Shown in pieces: positions 11,025 to 22,168 of a DNA stretch of 64,000 nucleotides. The first letter of the stretch is position 1. Each line of letters opens with the position of its first letter. A program made the translations under genes and the position numbers. Source of the DNA: Megamerina dolium (taxonomy: Eukaryota > Arthropoda > Insecta > Diptera > Megamerinidae); assembly GCA_963854835.1 (NCBI GenBank), contig OY978528.1:41028960-41092959 (forward strand), given 5' to 3'. The notes under the pieces are model-generated. The model was not told where the DNA came from. It searched no databases and saw nothing but the letters and a program-made list of their open reading frames with translations.

Positions 11025-11481
11025 TGTCTAAATGGTCAGTCCCTGAAAGAAGAAAATAAATAATGAAATAGAATTTATATAATGAATTAAGTATACTTAC
11101 GTCCTCCTAAAACAAGTTATACTTACCTTAACTTTCATACTTACCATATGGCAACCCAACTCTCCACATAAATTCACCTTTTATGTTGGGTTTTCGCGGT
11201 TCGCGTTGTGATCGACCGATGTTATCATCTATACATTCGGTCCTTTAAGATTTTTCCAGGGAGATTGTGCCATTCCGCGCCGTTTTCATTCTTATTTAAT
11301 AAATCCAAATTCGAACAATTTTTTATAGATATACTGACAGTGTACTAATTTAACTTAAACGTGTAAACGTATATACATACAGTGTACTAATTCAACTTAA
11401 ACGTGTAAACGTGTAAATAGAAAATAAAAATACGTATATTTCAATAACAAACGTTTAAATAATAAATGTGTAATTTATTCA
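11025..11481 (+). repeat. BEL/Pao 3' LTR
   Basis: TGTCTAAAT...TTCA, matching the 5' LTR with five substitutions by eye and lacking the 19 bp after the first nine bases. Confidence 0.92.
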
Positions 11482-11486
11482 CTAGT
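11482..11486. repeat. Target-site duplication, right (BEL/Pao)
   Basis: CTAGT, the partner of 3761-3765. Confidence 0.9.
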
Positions 11487-12059
11487 AGACCCAGAAAATA
11501 ATATTTATGATACTTATGTTAAAGACAATTTAAAGAAAAACTTAATTACAATAGACGATAAATGTCCAATGATTATATTGAATTTTGAAGAAGCTTCTTG
11601 CGTCATGCAAGTAGATAATGCAACGAACGTAACAGAGATCCTCCCCGGAATACTCTTATTTAAAAACTTCTATTTCAAGATATCACATAATTGTAACAAG
11701 ATAAATATAAAAATAACAGGAAATTTCTTAATTAAATTTGAAAATTGTGAAATTTATACAGCAAATAAAACCTTTTCTAATGTAAACCTTAAATTGTATG
11801 ACCAATTCGTGTTACCAAATATAATAACTAAAATTAAAGAAAATAAGGATACATTTCCTGAAATAAAAATAAAAGAATTATATTTAAAACAAGCTATGAA
11901 AGAAACTTAGAAAACGTAACAAGTAATAATAGAAAACATCATATTATAAACATTAGTACTATTGTATTTGTATTTGTATTAATAATATCCATTGTACCAT
12001 TATTTTTACATCTTAGAAAAACGCTGATATTGCATATTTCGTCGGAGCCTGAAACTAAC
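11487..12059 (+). pseudogene. Errantivirus env remnant, part 2 (C-terminal half)
   Basis: Env coding sequence resumes directly after the BEL target duplication. The open frame 11569-11910 is rich in Asn, Ile and Lys, with two or three Cys (EASCVMQ, SHNCNK, ENCEIY) like the membrane-proximal part of errantivirus envelope proteins. After a stop at 11908-11910, shifted sequence at about 11940-12020 encodes a hydrophobic Ile/Val/Phe-rich stretch that looks like the transmembrane anchor with a short tail. The purine tract at 12060 and LTR-like sequence follow, which is the expected order for env at the 3' end of such elements. The relic is inactive. Confidence 0.65.
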
Positions 12060-12069
12060 GGTGGGGGTG
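12060..12069 (+). other. Putative polypurine tract of the errantivirus remnant
   Basis: GGTGGGGGTG directly follows the env C-terminal coding region and precedes LTR-like AT-rich sequence. This is where second-strand priming occurs in errantiviruses. Confidence 0.45.
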
Positions 12070-12650
12070 TTATAGCAAAGCCACTACACATTATATAAAT
12101 ATACGTATATGTACCTAAATAACGCTATAGCAAAGTCATTGCACTGTTACTGCATAGCCATTACATATAAACATATTTACATGTATGTAAATAGCTCTAT
12201 AGTGAAGCCATTGCACATACATGCATGTGAATTGTTTACATACGCTATTCTTTGAATTCAAATTTCACTTTTAATATTTTAATATTTCTTTTTATTGCTT
12301 TTCAATATTAAATAAATGTTGAACTTGCATTTCCAATGCAAGTTGACCTCAAGTGCATTAAACTCACTCCAATAAAATACTTTCAAATTAATAAGAATTA
12401 GTGTCGTAAAATACTTACTCACATTTCCGATCCAAATCAATAAAATCGATTTGGTAAACAATTCCAAAGAATCGTTTTACCAAATCAATATAAACATAAG
12501 CATTTATTACTGATACGCTATATTTCCAATAAATGTAAAATTTAGTTTAAGACATTTATAATTGTAGTCTTAGATTGAGATTCAATAAAGCAAGAAGCAA
12601 GAGCTTCCTAAAAATAATTTTGTGTTTTTTTTAATGACGAAAAATTCACA
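12070..12650 (+). repeat. Probable errantivirus 3' LTR, end uncertain
   Basis: This AT-rich non-coding sequence follows the purine tract. It starts with related short units (ATAGCAAAGCCACT, ATAGCAAAGTCATT, ATAGTGAAGCCATT) at about 12072, 12126 and 12199, and holds AATAAA-type signals at about 12310, 12371 and 12583. The matching 5' LTR lies outside the window, so the right border is a guess. Confidence 0.4.
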
Positions 12651-13069
12651 AGTGAAAAGTGCTAATCAATGAATCAATACATACGTAGGTATATTAATAT
12701 ATATTTACGATTTAATTAATTTTTATATAAGTAATATTATGGTTTCAACTTGCATTCTCCTAAGTAAAAATATTATTGTTACAAGCAAAATGCTTTAATA
12801 GAGGTTATATATGAGGTATTGACCATCAACGATCTTCTTTCAATCGTGAAGTCGTCTTCAAAGGCACGACTGTGGCCGTGATAGAGGGCAAATTATAAAG
12901 AAATTTCAACGAGTCATTCGGCATAGAGTTCATTCAGGTTTGGCTCGTTCTGTGAAATTGAAAACAACTCATTTTCTTCCAATATGGACACCCATAATCA
13001 ATACCTTAATAAACATTATATTATAATTTAAGTTTTGATGAAATAAGGGTTGTAGAATTTCGATTTTAA
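12651..13069. other. No gene seen
   Basis: AT-rich sequence with no supported reading frame, repeat match within the window or RNA gene. Confidence 0.6.
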
Positions 13070-13083
13070 ATCTTCAAAATATA
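13070..13083. repeat. Target-site duplication, 3' side (Jockey copy A)
   Basis: ATCTTCAAAATATA, repeated exactly at 17413-17426. The two copies bound a full-length minus-strand LINE. Confidence 0.88.
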
Positions 13084-13390
13084 TTTTTTTTTTTTTTTAA
13101 ATAAGCTTTTTTATTGAATCTTTCTAAAATACTTAGAAACTAACAATAAGTATTCTAATCTTACAAACTAACTAAAATTATGTGATATTCCCAACGTTCC
13201 ATCACAATTTGTTGAGTCGCGGGGTATAGCAATTTCACAGCATATTCAGTGTGTCTTTTCTTTTTAATCGACGATGTCCCGTGCTCAGCAACAATTGCCT
13301 AGCAAGGGGATTCGGATGATTGTGTAATTTTTGAATGTAGCTTCTGCAGGACTTTGCCACTTCCTCAGAAATTGTGGGTACATTTAAATC

Positions 13391-14593
13391 TCAATGGATG
13401 TTAACGTTCCTCATATACCAAGGCGCGTTTACAATAATTCGCAGACACTTGGATTGTATTCGCTGCAATTTTTCGATATTTGAGGGAGATGCGGTGCCAC
13501 AAAACTGAATACCATAAGTCCAAATTGGCTTCAGGATTGCTTTATATAATAGCACTTTGTATTCGAGATTCAACTTTGATCTTTTGTGTAACAGCCAGAT
13601 TTCGAGAGAATCGACATGAGTCTGCAGGAGTTTAGTAGCTTCTATGGGGTTAGAGCGAGAGCGCAATATTGCCGTATCATCAGCAAAGGTCGATATGAAT
13701 GTATAGTTATTGTTGGTCATATCTGAAGTGTATAAGAGATACAGTAAGGGGCCCAAAACGCTTCCTTGAGGAACGCCAGCGTGAATATCCAATGGATTTG
13801 TTGTGTAATCCTTGTGATGTACGAGAAATTGTCTTTTCGTGAGGTAGCTACTAAGCAATGAGGAAACATTTGCAGGCAGTAATAGTTTGAGTTTGTAAAT
13901 AAGGCCATCGTGCCATACTTTATCGAAAGCTTGAGTGATATCAAGAAAGACAGCTGAGCAATACTTTTTTTCTTTAAAAGTGTTCCTTATCAGAGTTACA
14001 ATGCGGTGGACTTGTTCTATTGTGCCGTGCTGTTTTCTAAATCCAAACTGATGTTGAGGAATCAGTTGGTTGAGATTAATATATGGAGTTATATTCATGA
14101 CAAGTAGCTTTTCGAATACTTTAGAGAGTAGAGGCAGGAGGCTGATAGGTCTGTACGATGCAACTTTTGTAGGGTCTTTTCCTGGTTTTGCTATCATAAT
14201 AAATTTGGAAGTTTTCCAGCATTTGGGATAGTGTGTAGTACGAAGGATAGCATTGAAAATGTGCATGAGATGAATTACTGAAGCCGGAGGTAGCTCTTTT
14301 ATCATTTTACCGGTAATTTTATCTGGACTGGGTTTAAATATTTATAAATTGCTTTGAATATGTCCTTTTTTTTTTAGCGTTATTGAGCAAGGTTGAGAAG
14401 TTAATTTTGGTAATGATGACTGTAAAGAGGGTGGATTGGGTGTAAACACCCTTTTTAGGTGGTTTGCAAAAGCCAAACCCTTCTCACAGTTGCTTCTAGC
14501 CCAATTACCGTCACAAACGGATGGGGGAATCAGTGAGAATTGGCCGATTTGAGTTTTTTGCTGATTTCCACAAAGAGTAGTCTGACGCTTCAC
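13391..14593 (-). pseudogene. Jockey copy A reverse transcriptase, frameshifted
   Basis: Two minus-strand frames, 14342-14593 and 13391-14305, together make the RT. Motifs are GNWARSN near the start, then MIAKPGKDPTK, YRPISLLPLLSKVFEK, FLDITQAFDKVWHDGL (first Asp), GVPQGSVLGPLLYLLYTSD and the catalytic FADDTAIL. The thumb has a shortened stretch compared with full-length Jockey proteins. Comparison with copy B shows copy A has lost about 14 bp near 14333, in the block that reads NPKKSPSPDK in copy B; this causes the frameshift. There is no RNase H, as expected for Jockey. Confidence 0.9.
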
Positions 14594-15625
14594 CAGGTGT
14601 TAATTTCGCTATGTGCTCTTCTAACTCTTTGTTGTTTTTATTTTTTAAGGCTTGCTTTAACTTTCGAGTGCAGTGCTGTAGCTGTGTTTTCAGATTCGGT
14701 GATCTGAATTCTTGCCATTGTCTTCGGAGTCTTCTTTTCTGTCTTACTAGCAATTCAATGTCGGCTGGTGTGTATGGGCTATAGTTTGATTGCTTGCATA
14801 CCTTTGTGCAGGTGGCTGAGCTGAGAGCTAATGAGAGCAGCTGGTTGAATTTTTCGAGTGCTGAGTCTACATCGTGTCCATTTCTTAATACAGTACTCAG
14901 AGGAAGATGGGAATTTATATGTTTCTTGAATTTTAACCAGTCTATTTTCTTTCTAACGCAATTGCCTTGGGGGCTTGGTGATTTTATAGATATTACCGTG
15001 GGTGAGTGGTCAGATGATAGATCATAATTACAATCTGTGGAGATATTTTCCATATGCAGACCTTTGGCGACTCCAAAGTCTATGAGATCGGGTATCTTCC
15101 TCTTAACCGTCGGCCAATATGTCGGTTGACCATTTGAAATAACATCGTAGTCGTGATTAGTGATGATTGAACATAGTCTCTGCCTTTTGGAGTTATTAAG
15201 CGGGAGCCCCAGTAAGTGTGTTTGGCGTTGAAATCGCCAGCAACCAAGAATTTGCTACCAAGAGTTGAGAAAAATTCTTTATATTGCTGTTCGGTAATAC
15301 TGTATCTTGGGGGACAGTATATCGCAGATATTACTAGCTTAGAGATGTATTCTTCCAGACATATAGATGTTGCTTGCAAGTAGACGCTACTGAAATCTTC
15401 GAGAACATGATGTTTTATTCTGATTTTTTTCAATATGGGAGTTCCTCCGCGTGCCTTACCATGCGGATGATTTGTGGTGTACAGTTTGTAGCAATTTTTG
15501 TCAGTGAAATGGGTCTTAGATATCATCATTATGTCGACCTGGCTGGATTCAAGGAATTGAATTAGATCCAAACGGTGCTGGCTTAAGCCGTTGGCGTTCC
15601 AGTGGCATATCTTGAGACAACTCAT
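14511..15625 (-). pseudogene. Jockey copy A endonuclease, frameshifted
   Basis: Minus-strand frames 15080-15625 and 14511-15053 together encode the AP-type endonuclease and the linker to RT. Motifs are KICHWNANGLSQHR (Asn), a position reading ISKTHFTD where copy B has ISETHFTD, so the catalytic Glu is mutated to Lys here, VAGDFNAKHTYWGS (Asp/Asn) and SSDHSPTVISI (SDH). A frame break occurs between about 15060 and 15180. The start codon at 15623-15625 overlaps the end of ORF1 (stop region at 15622), the usual ORF1/ORF2 arrangement. The last codons before the stop at 14511 mark a frameshift also present in copy B. Confidence 0.9.
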
Positions 15626-17083
15626 GGTCTGGATAGCAATGTTTGGAGTAACATCGATTGATTTTTCATCATTTCTTGCATCATTGTTTGCATTGAGTTC
15701 ATGAATTGGTTCATATTCTGAATTAATGTTTGAAGCAAATGTTCAAGGGTACTTGGCTGTTGGTTGGGCAGTGAGTGCTTCTGCTCATTATTTACATTGC
15801 TTTGTTGGTATGGGTTTTGTTTTAACACGCTAGCGTATGAATTGGTTTGACTCTTGTTTGGGGTTGCAGAGAAGAATTGTGTTGCATCAATATTTTGTCT
15901 CTTACTTGAGTTGGCTATCTGAGTTTGCTCAACTGGTTTTAGAAGTTGATTGCTAGCGGAGAAATTTAGCTTTAGGGTTGTATATACTGGGCAACCTCTA
16001 TAATTTGCGGTGTGATTACCTCCAAAATTGCTGCATTTTTTCATGCTAGCATCGCCTTTAGATTTTGGGCATATGTTTGATTTATGGAGATCTCCACAAA
16101 TCACACAAACAGCTGGCAGGGTACAATATGTCTTAGTATGTATATATTCTTGGCAGTTACTGCACTGAGGAGGTCCAGTTCTCTTATGGGGTTCTTCGAT
16201 TGTCATTTTGCGATGCAATAAATATCGAATTTTATATATGGGGTGTACTTCACCTTTTTTTAGGGGTTTTGTTTCAGGCTGAAGCTCAATACGATATAAC
16301 GGTTGAGGTATATTGCTCTTGTTGAGAATGTTGAATGTTGTTTTGGCTTGAAAAACTTCTTCCTGAAGGGTTGGGTTCGACGCCTTTGAGTACAACGATT
16401 AAGCCCTTACTACTTTTTAGCTGATATGTGTAGTAATTCTTTTTTCCAGCATCAAATTCCGCAATTACTTTGCGATAATGAGTTTCGCTGTAGATTTGCA
16501 CTTTCGTTTCCTCAATTTGGCCTTTGCGAATAGGAACAACGTGGAAATTCTTTGGTCCTATAAGACTTGTAATTCTAGAAATCAACTTGTCTGAGTTGCG
16601 TTCTCTTAAGAAAATGGGTGGGGGTTTGAAATTTTTCTTGGGGATAATATTTTCGTCACTTTCATCACCTGAAAGCAGAGCGTATCTACTTTCCGAACTA
16701 ATAGGGGCAGTGTTCTGCTTTTGAATTTTTGTTGAATTCATTTGTTTTGAATTTTGGGGACTTCTTTTTCGCTTTACTACAGTAATGTAGCGATCAATTC
16801 CAGTTGGAACAGCAACTGGTTCTTTATTAGTCATCGCACTAGTTGCTTTTACTACTGGGTCACGCACTTCAGTAGAAAGGCCGTTATTTGTTTGCTTTGA
16901 TGTAGCTGTGGTGTTACAGCAGGAGAAGCGCATTGTACACTCCACGGTATTTTTTTTGTCTGTAGTTGTTGTTGTTGCAAAATTTGATGTAGTGTTATAG
17001 TGAGGAATATGTGCAGGCAAAAGATTTGCACTTTTGCTTTCACTTGTGCAGTGTGTATCATCAGTTTTGTTTTTATAATGCAC
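15622..17083 (-). pseudogene. Jockey copy A ORF1 (Gag-like), frameshifted
   Basis: Minus-strand frames 16286-17083 and 15622-16395 together form ORF1. The N-terminal part is Ser/Thr/Asn/Lys rich and disordered. A central block (LISRITSLIGPKNFHVVPIR, then YTYQLKSSKGLIVVLKGVEP) is the RNA-binding region typical of Jockey-clade Gag. Three CCHC-type knuckles follow at CSNCQEYIHTKTYC, CVICGDLHKSNIC and CSNFGGNHTANYRGC; in the third the second Cys is Phe, whereas copy B keeps Cys. A Gln/Asn/Met-rich tail ends the protein. About 29 bp present in copy B are missing near 16370, which breaks the frame. Confidence 0.9.
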
Positions 17084-17412
17084 TTATCGCGGGGGTTTGC
17101 GCGGGTGATTGCAAATTATGGTTTACACATACATTAACAGGCGATTGCCGTTGCCGGAGAGAAGAGCGCTGAACACTCATATTACAAACAAAATGTTTGC
17201 AAACTATATTATTATTATTTTTTTTTCTTTGATTTTATTGTTCTTTCGCTTATCTGTATAAGCAATAAAAAACCACAGAAATAACTGCTCGAGTTTATTT
17301 ATCGTATTTTCGCAATATATTTAATTTTATAAACCGAAATCAATCACTTTTTCGACTCTATCTAAGGAGAGATCCAAAACACGCCCACTTTTATTGGTGA
17401 CTATCACGATTG

Positions 17413-17426
17413 ATCTTCAAAATATA
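17413..17426. repeat. Target-site duplication, 5' side (Jockey copy A)
   Basis: ATCTTCAAAATATA, partner of 13070-13083. Confidence 0.88.
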
Positions 17427-17930
17427 GATAATAAAAATTTTAAAACAGTTCAAGCCGCTTAACTAGTCTTACTTAAATAAATACAATATTTTCCATCTGC
17501 TGAAGAGTTCCTTTTCGACCATGTCTAATATTTGAAACATTTTCATAATTCATATAGCAATAAGATTAGATAAACGAAATTTAGAATATTAGTTTTATGG
17601 GTAATCCGAATTCCCATGAAAAAATTGTCTGAACTATCAAACAGAAACTCTGTTATTGTTACTAGAGTTGAAACTAAAAAAAGTAAAAGAGAGGATAACA
17701 TTCTTGAAAAATTCAAGGTAAAAAAATTGTATATACCTCTCTATACGGCTTCTTCAATGCGTTCTGCAGTTGTTCGTAAACATTGTGGAGAGTCACAAGC
17801 TAAATATTGATCGTTTTAGAAAAATTAATTAACTGTAAAATCGAAGTGTCTCGAAATGCATACCAAGAAGCAATACTCGAAGTCAAGCGCTTTAGATCCC
17901 ATGAAGGAAATGAATGTGAATTTCGCGTTG
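17427..17930. other. No gene seen
   Basis: AT-rich sequence. A 64-codon open frame at 17616-17810 shows no recognisable motif and is not supported. Confidence 0.55.
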
Positions 17931-18550
17931 TACAGGGTGATTTTCTAGGAGCCTTCGGATTTAATTGAAAAAAAAACATAAAATTTAGAGAAATGTATGA
18001 AATCTTTATTTGAGTCGATAGAACGATCTATATAATTCAATGTTTAAAGATTATTTCATGTAAATGTTGAACGCGGCTGTGCCTTAAAATGTGCATACGC
18101 TGGGTCCAATTTTGGCTTACTCTCTCCAACATATCGGCCGGTATCTCACGAATAAATCGATAATTTACGGTCATCTACAACACTGGCGGATACAGGTGCA
18201 ATATTTTCCTCTGTCCGCACTCTACGTATGCGTGTTGGAGGTTTAATGTCCAATAATGTAAATTTAGTGCGAAATTTAGTCATAAGATTTCGAATAGCCA
18301 CATCAGAAGGTCGCCCAAACTGAACATAAAATGGAAGAAGTGCACGATGCACTTTCTTAACCGAGCATGAATTTTGATAATAAAATTCAATAATCTGCAA
18401 GCATTCTTCGTTTGTAAGTCGAAGTGCAAATTTATTATTTATATATTCGTTTATTTTATATAAACGAATATATTTACCACAAATTCCGCAGAATTGCTTC
18501 CTTTTCGTTTTTAATTCGTTTATAAATTTACAAACAGCCCTATATACCAC
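17931..18550 (-). pseudogene. Tc1/mariner-type transposon remnant (HTH part plus 3' end)
   Basis: The minus-strand frame 18146-18550 contains LTNEECLQIIEFYYQNSCSVKKVHRALL and RPSDVAIRNLMTKF, the DNA-binding helix-turn-helix region of a DUF4817-type Tc1/mariner transposase. RTEENIAPVSASVVDDRKLSI follows and matches the same block in the element at 46503-47798 (RTTENIAAVSESVAEDPNVSI). The catalytic core is missing: just downstream, at about 18060-18145, the sequence resumes with what looks like the very C-terminus (ending in HSRVQHLHEIIF-like residues). The left end at 17931 begins GTACAGGGTGATTTT and may be an inverted-repeat end, but I could not find its partner. It is a deletion derivative. 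Confidence 0.68.
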
Positions 18551-19207
18551 CAGATTTGCTAACTAACTAATGGGAAATTATATTCAAGTAAAAGAGAAAC
18601 TATATGCGAGTTGGTGTTCTTTTGCAACTCGCTCACAAAGGAAGCAGCTATAACTAGAATAACAAACAATTTCGAATAAACTCAAATGTAATAAAATTAT
18701 ATCAAGTAATGCGCTGAAAGACTTTTCAAAATTCTTCGAATTGTAATTTTAACGATATATGGATCCACAGTCAAAACCACACAATCAGAGATATTTCTGA
18801 TACAGAATAAACAATATAACCACTGAAATAACAATTTTCTTGATTTGTTTGTATTTCCCGATAGCCTGAAACCCTTTTGTGGTAGGCATTGTGCAACACA
18901 GACTGCAAGTCAACAAATCAAAAAGGTCTTAAATAAAGTGCAAAAAAAACAGCTATTGTTGCATGGGCGTCTGCATATATTAAAAAAATATATTTCAGCA
19001 GTAAAGCAATCATTTTTGGCGCTTAATTAAGGATGCATCTTTTTTCAATAAATAACAAATAAAAGGCACAAAATATATACATATTGCATTGAAGAATATT
19101 AAGTCTTTTTGTTGATCTTTATTATTGAATTCAATCACTTCAAATGGAATTTGAATGTTTGCTTTCAACGATGAAATCATTCTTTAGTAAGTTGTATATA
19201 AAAACGT
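18551..19207. other. No gene seen
   Basis: AT-rich spacer. A 61-codon frame at 18845-19030 has no recognisable features. Confidence 0.55.
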
Positions 19208-19544
19208 GGGTGCCGTAGCTCAGTGGTTAGTGTGTTCGCCTTCTGATCTGTAGGTCGTGGTTCAATCCCCGGCTGATGCATAACAAATTTAATATCGATG
19301 AGAGTTTTCTTTCGAATGGTACATACCTGTCGGCAAGCAATTGGCAATTCTTTCGACAGTAACAACTTGCCATGAAAAAGCTTCTAAAAGAACTCTGTGA
19401 CAAAGCTCAGAAAAAGTGATGTCACAAGTGTTCTGCCGTTCGGAACCGGTTAAAATAAGTAGATCCCTTCTAATACTATCCAAATTTAAGACGCACAACA
19501 ATAATGGAAGAGAAGCTCGGCCAATGAGCCCTTGGGGCTTTAAG

Positions 19545-19552
<8 letters not shown>
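19208..19552 (+). mobile_element. tRNA-derived SINE, copy 1
   Basis: The head is tRNA-like. It starts GGGTGCCGTAGCTCAGTGG with a pol III A box (TAGCTCAGTGGTTAG, about 19215-19230) and has a B box (GGTTCAATCCCC, about 19259-19270). A unique body of about 270 bp follows, ending in TTTAAGTGCCATATAT and an (AT)n run. A second copy in opposite orientation at 51203-51573 matches almost throughout, and a body fragment lies at 47908-47985. The tRNA part lacks a clean anticodon stem, so this is a SINE and not a working tRNA gene. Pol III would transcribe it and a LINE would supply RT. Confidence 0.88.

Positions 19553-19640
<88 letters not shown>
19551..19640. repeat. (AT)n microsatellite at the SINE tail
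   Basis: About 90 bp of nearly pure AT with one AG interruption at about 19593, directly after the SINE body. It probably expanded from the SINE tail. Tyr/Ile open frames through it on both strands are artefacts. Confidence 0.92.
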
Positions 19641-19641
<1 letters not shown>

Positions 19642-21697
19642 AAAACAAAAAAGAGCATAATTTTTTTTTTTTTATTAAGCCTTCTCTTCATCATCGACAT
19701 CATTATGAAGATTATCTGCTATCGTTTGGTGAGTGCAAATACGTGTTGTTGGCATACCTTTGTGTTTGCATCTTCGATTGTGTGGTTTGTGATGTTTTTG
19801 TATACACGAAGATGCTGTGCTGCTTGCTGTTGCAGGTGTCGCATGATAAGACGAGCTTTTTATGATTAAAAAAATTATTTTTTTTTGCTTTCTGAATTAT
19901 ACATACCTACACAATTTGGACTAACATAATAGCAACAACATTTTATTTTTTAACACAGGCTGATGCCAATTTCGAAATTAAATGTGGCAAGAAATATAAA
20001 GTCAATATTTTTGGCAGGATTATGTTACTCATTAGCAATTCTTTTCGTCGCTTTTTTTCTTAAGTTGATTTTTTTTTTGTCCAAAGATTACTTTCGACTG
20101 AAAGATTGTTCTAGGCATACGTGTGTGTGAGTAGGTGTATTTTTATGTTTATAATACCGACTCAATATATATAGTTATTTTATGATTGTTGGTGTTGAAA
20201 GACATTGAAAGAGATATTTAGGTAGGCAGGCAGGAAGATAAATTAAAATTGTCGTTTCCAAGTTTCACTTAGAGCAAAAAGGGTCCAATATAACTCTACA
20301 GTGTGAATCATTTTGTGCTTAATATAGGTGTATATATATCGTGAAAGATCTTTGATAATAATATTTATGATGATATGACTGGCTGACCTATTGAAACAAC
20401 CTTTTTTGACAATTTAAAATCTCAGTGCCTTTAGGAATTTTGTTATTCGACATTCTGACTCTTCCAACTGCTGAATGACTGTTATTTTCACTTCTACATT
20501 TTCTACATTTTTTACAAAATTTCAACTACATAAGTAAATGGTCGTTATTACTAAGTTACTCGTACCTACAATATACAATTTAGTCTCGATTATCACATTA
20601 CCTATTGATTATGAGAATTATTGTAATTGTTGTTTTTATGATCGTGTTAGTATTCATTTCTTGCTAACTGGTAATTGCAGGGGAGAAAAGAGTAATGCAA
20701 ATTTAAATGCTCAACCGCGTGATCCGGTCATAAAGTGTCAAAAACGTGACTTTATTTTATTATTTTGTTGTTCGTTTCTTTGTATCATTCAAAAGAGAAT
20801 TCACATAAATATACTGAAATATTAAAATAATACATGAAGTTTTGAAGTTTGTACTTCTTTTTTTGGTATTTTTATATAATATGAAGCTATTAAAAATTGT
20901 ACTTTATTAACATTGAATAGGGAGTGGAAGTGAAGAAGGTTACAGTGTCATAGGTTAATCTACATTTTAGATTTAAGCAAAGGAAGGTATTAGCAAAGGT
21001 ATTATTATAGTATATACCTACATCATTCCCACAAAATACTAAGAAACCAAGTTTTCATAGTTTAAAATTACATTGTCACGAAGGTGATATGGTACATTAA
21101 ACGAATTGCTATTTAGTGAAACGATAGGTGAAATCATTCCGAATGGATGAGTAAAATCAGAAGAATTTATTCAAAAAGCATCGATTTAATTCAAAACTAT
21201 TATTAGCTTGAAATATATAATTGGATTACAAACCGATTTCAAGGTCTTTTTTATATTATTTAAACAAATAGACATACATATAATATAGAAATAATAATCT
21301 CGATTTAATCACAATCTGGTTGTGGGTTGAGCAGTTTATGTTTCGCTCACAGTTCAGTCACATAAATGGTTATGTATAGTAAATGAAATCACCTAAATGG
21401 CATAAAATATGATAAATGACTCCTATAGCACACTCATATCCTTGCAACTCTATCTGTGGAAGCTAGTGCATGGCTTCACTACTTCACATCTGGATGAAAA
21501 TATATAAATAAGGATTCCACTTTGTGTAATTCATTTTGGAAATACATTAAAAGTGATACGGTGTTGTTGTATTTATTGTTGTTTTAAACTTAAAATTCTT
21601 TTGGTTTATAAGGTCTTCTTGACATCTTCGATGTGATGTACTCTGAGGTATCCCTTTTTCTTAATTTTTCATATTTCTAATGTTAGTATACACTTAT
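19641..21697. other. No gene seen
   Basis: AT-rich intron-like or intergenic sequence. The open frame 20538-20825 (95 codons) shows no domain, and a possible splice acceptor inside it (TAATTGCAG at about 20672-20680) is not enough to support an exon. Confidence 0.5.
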
Positions 21698-22168
21698 CAG
21701 CGTCTTTCAACGAGAGGTGTCATTTAAAAATTTTCGCGCTAGAGCCATTGTTTCACGTCCGGCTGAATATAAACGTCGTCCATGTCCATAGCATCAATAT
21801 CAGGCCAAAAAAGGCAATCAACATCGTTCGGTAACGCAATCCATTCACTGAATCATAATTTTCAAACAAATATGGCCCAATGTCACCGCCACTCCGCACC
21901 AAGCTGTCACTCGTTGTGGATGGCGAAGTTGTTCGACCATTCCTTTTATATGTTCGAAGCCCCAGATGCGACAGTTTTGCTTATTCACGTACCCAGATAG
22001 CTGAAAAGGAGCCTCATCACTATTTCAATACCTTATGCGAGCATGTATCGATCCATATCTAAAAATCTCTAGTTCTTCTTTGTCAAATGTCACCGAATGA
22101 CAGTTGTATGTTGACAACTAAAAAAATAATGGGAAATTTAAAATGATACCTCTTGTTGAAAGACTCTG
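21698..22168 (-). mobile_element. Short mariner-type element with inverted ends and a transposase fragment
   Basis: The ends form an inverted repeat of about 25 bp: left CAGCGTCTTTCAACGAGAGG, right (reverse complement) CAGAGTCTTTCAACAAGAGG. Between them the minus strand at about 21780-22015 encodes DEAPFQLSGYVNKQNCRIWG followed by HPQRVTAWCG, which is the first-catalytic-Asp region of a transposase like that at 46503-47798 (DEAHFSLGGYVNKQNCRIWG there). The rest of the gene is missing, so this is a 471-bp internally deleted derivative. A TA follows the right end; the left flank reads AT, so the target duplication is not clean. Confidence 0.75.

Larger units (their letters stand above)
3766..11481 (+). 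mobile_element. BEL/Pao LTR retrotransposon, complete ends, degenerate coding region
   Basis: Direct LTRs of 476 and 457 bp flank an internal region coding for Gag with a DUF1759-like region, an A17/DUF1758-type protease, RT, RNase H, integrase and a DUF5641-like C-terminus, all on the plus strand. The ends are TG...CA with a 5-bp duplication CTAGT. The element sits inside an errantivirus env remnant. Three in-frame stops and two frame changes in a single gag-pol frame show it is inactive. By eye the LTRs differ by five substitutions and one 19-bp indel, so the insertion is not very recent. Confidence 0.93.
13084..17412 (-). mobile_element. Jockey-clade LINE, copy A, full length but mutated
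   Basis: On the minus strand the element runs from a short 5' UTR (17084-17412) through ORF1 with zinc knuckles, endonuclease and RT to a poly(A) tail seen as a T run at 13084-13098. The exact 14-bp flanking duplication and the tail show target-primed insertion. Length is about 4.3 kb, normal for the clade. Frame breaks occur in ORF1 (about 16370), the endonuclease (about 15060-15180), between endonuclease and RT (about 14520) and in RT (about 14330). A second copy lies at 29271-32462. Confidence 0.93.

Noticed and set aside
19208..19280. tRNA gene
   Set aside because: A and B boxes are present, but the anticodon stem does not pair cleanly, there is no matching 3' acceptor strand, and the sequence continues into a 270-bp body repeated elsewhere. 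It is the head of a SINE.
20538..20825. Possible host exon
   Set aside because: One open frame of 95 codons with a single acceptor-like site, no domain and no codon-use contrast with the flanks.
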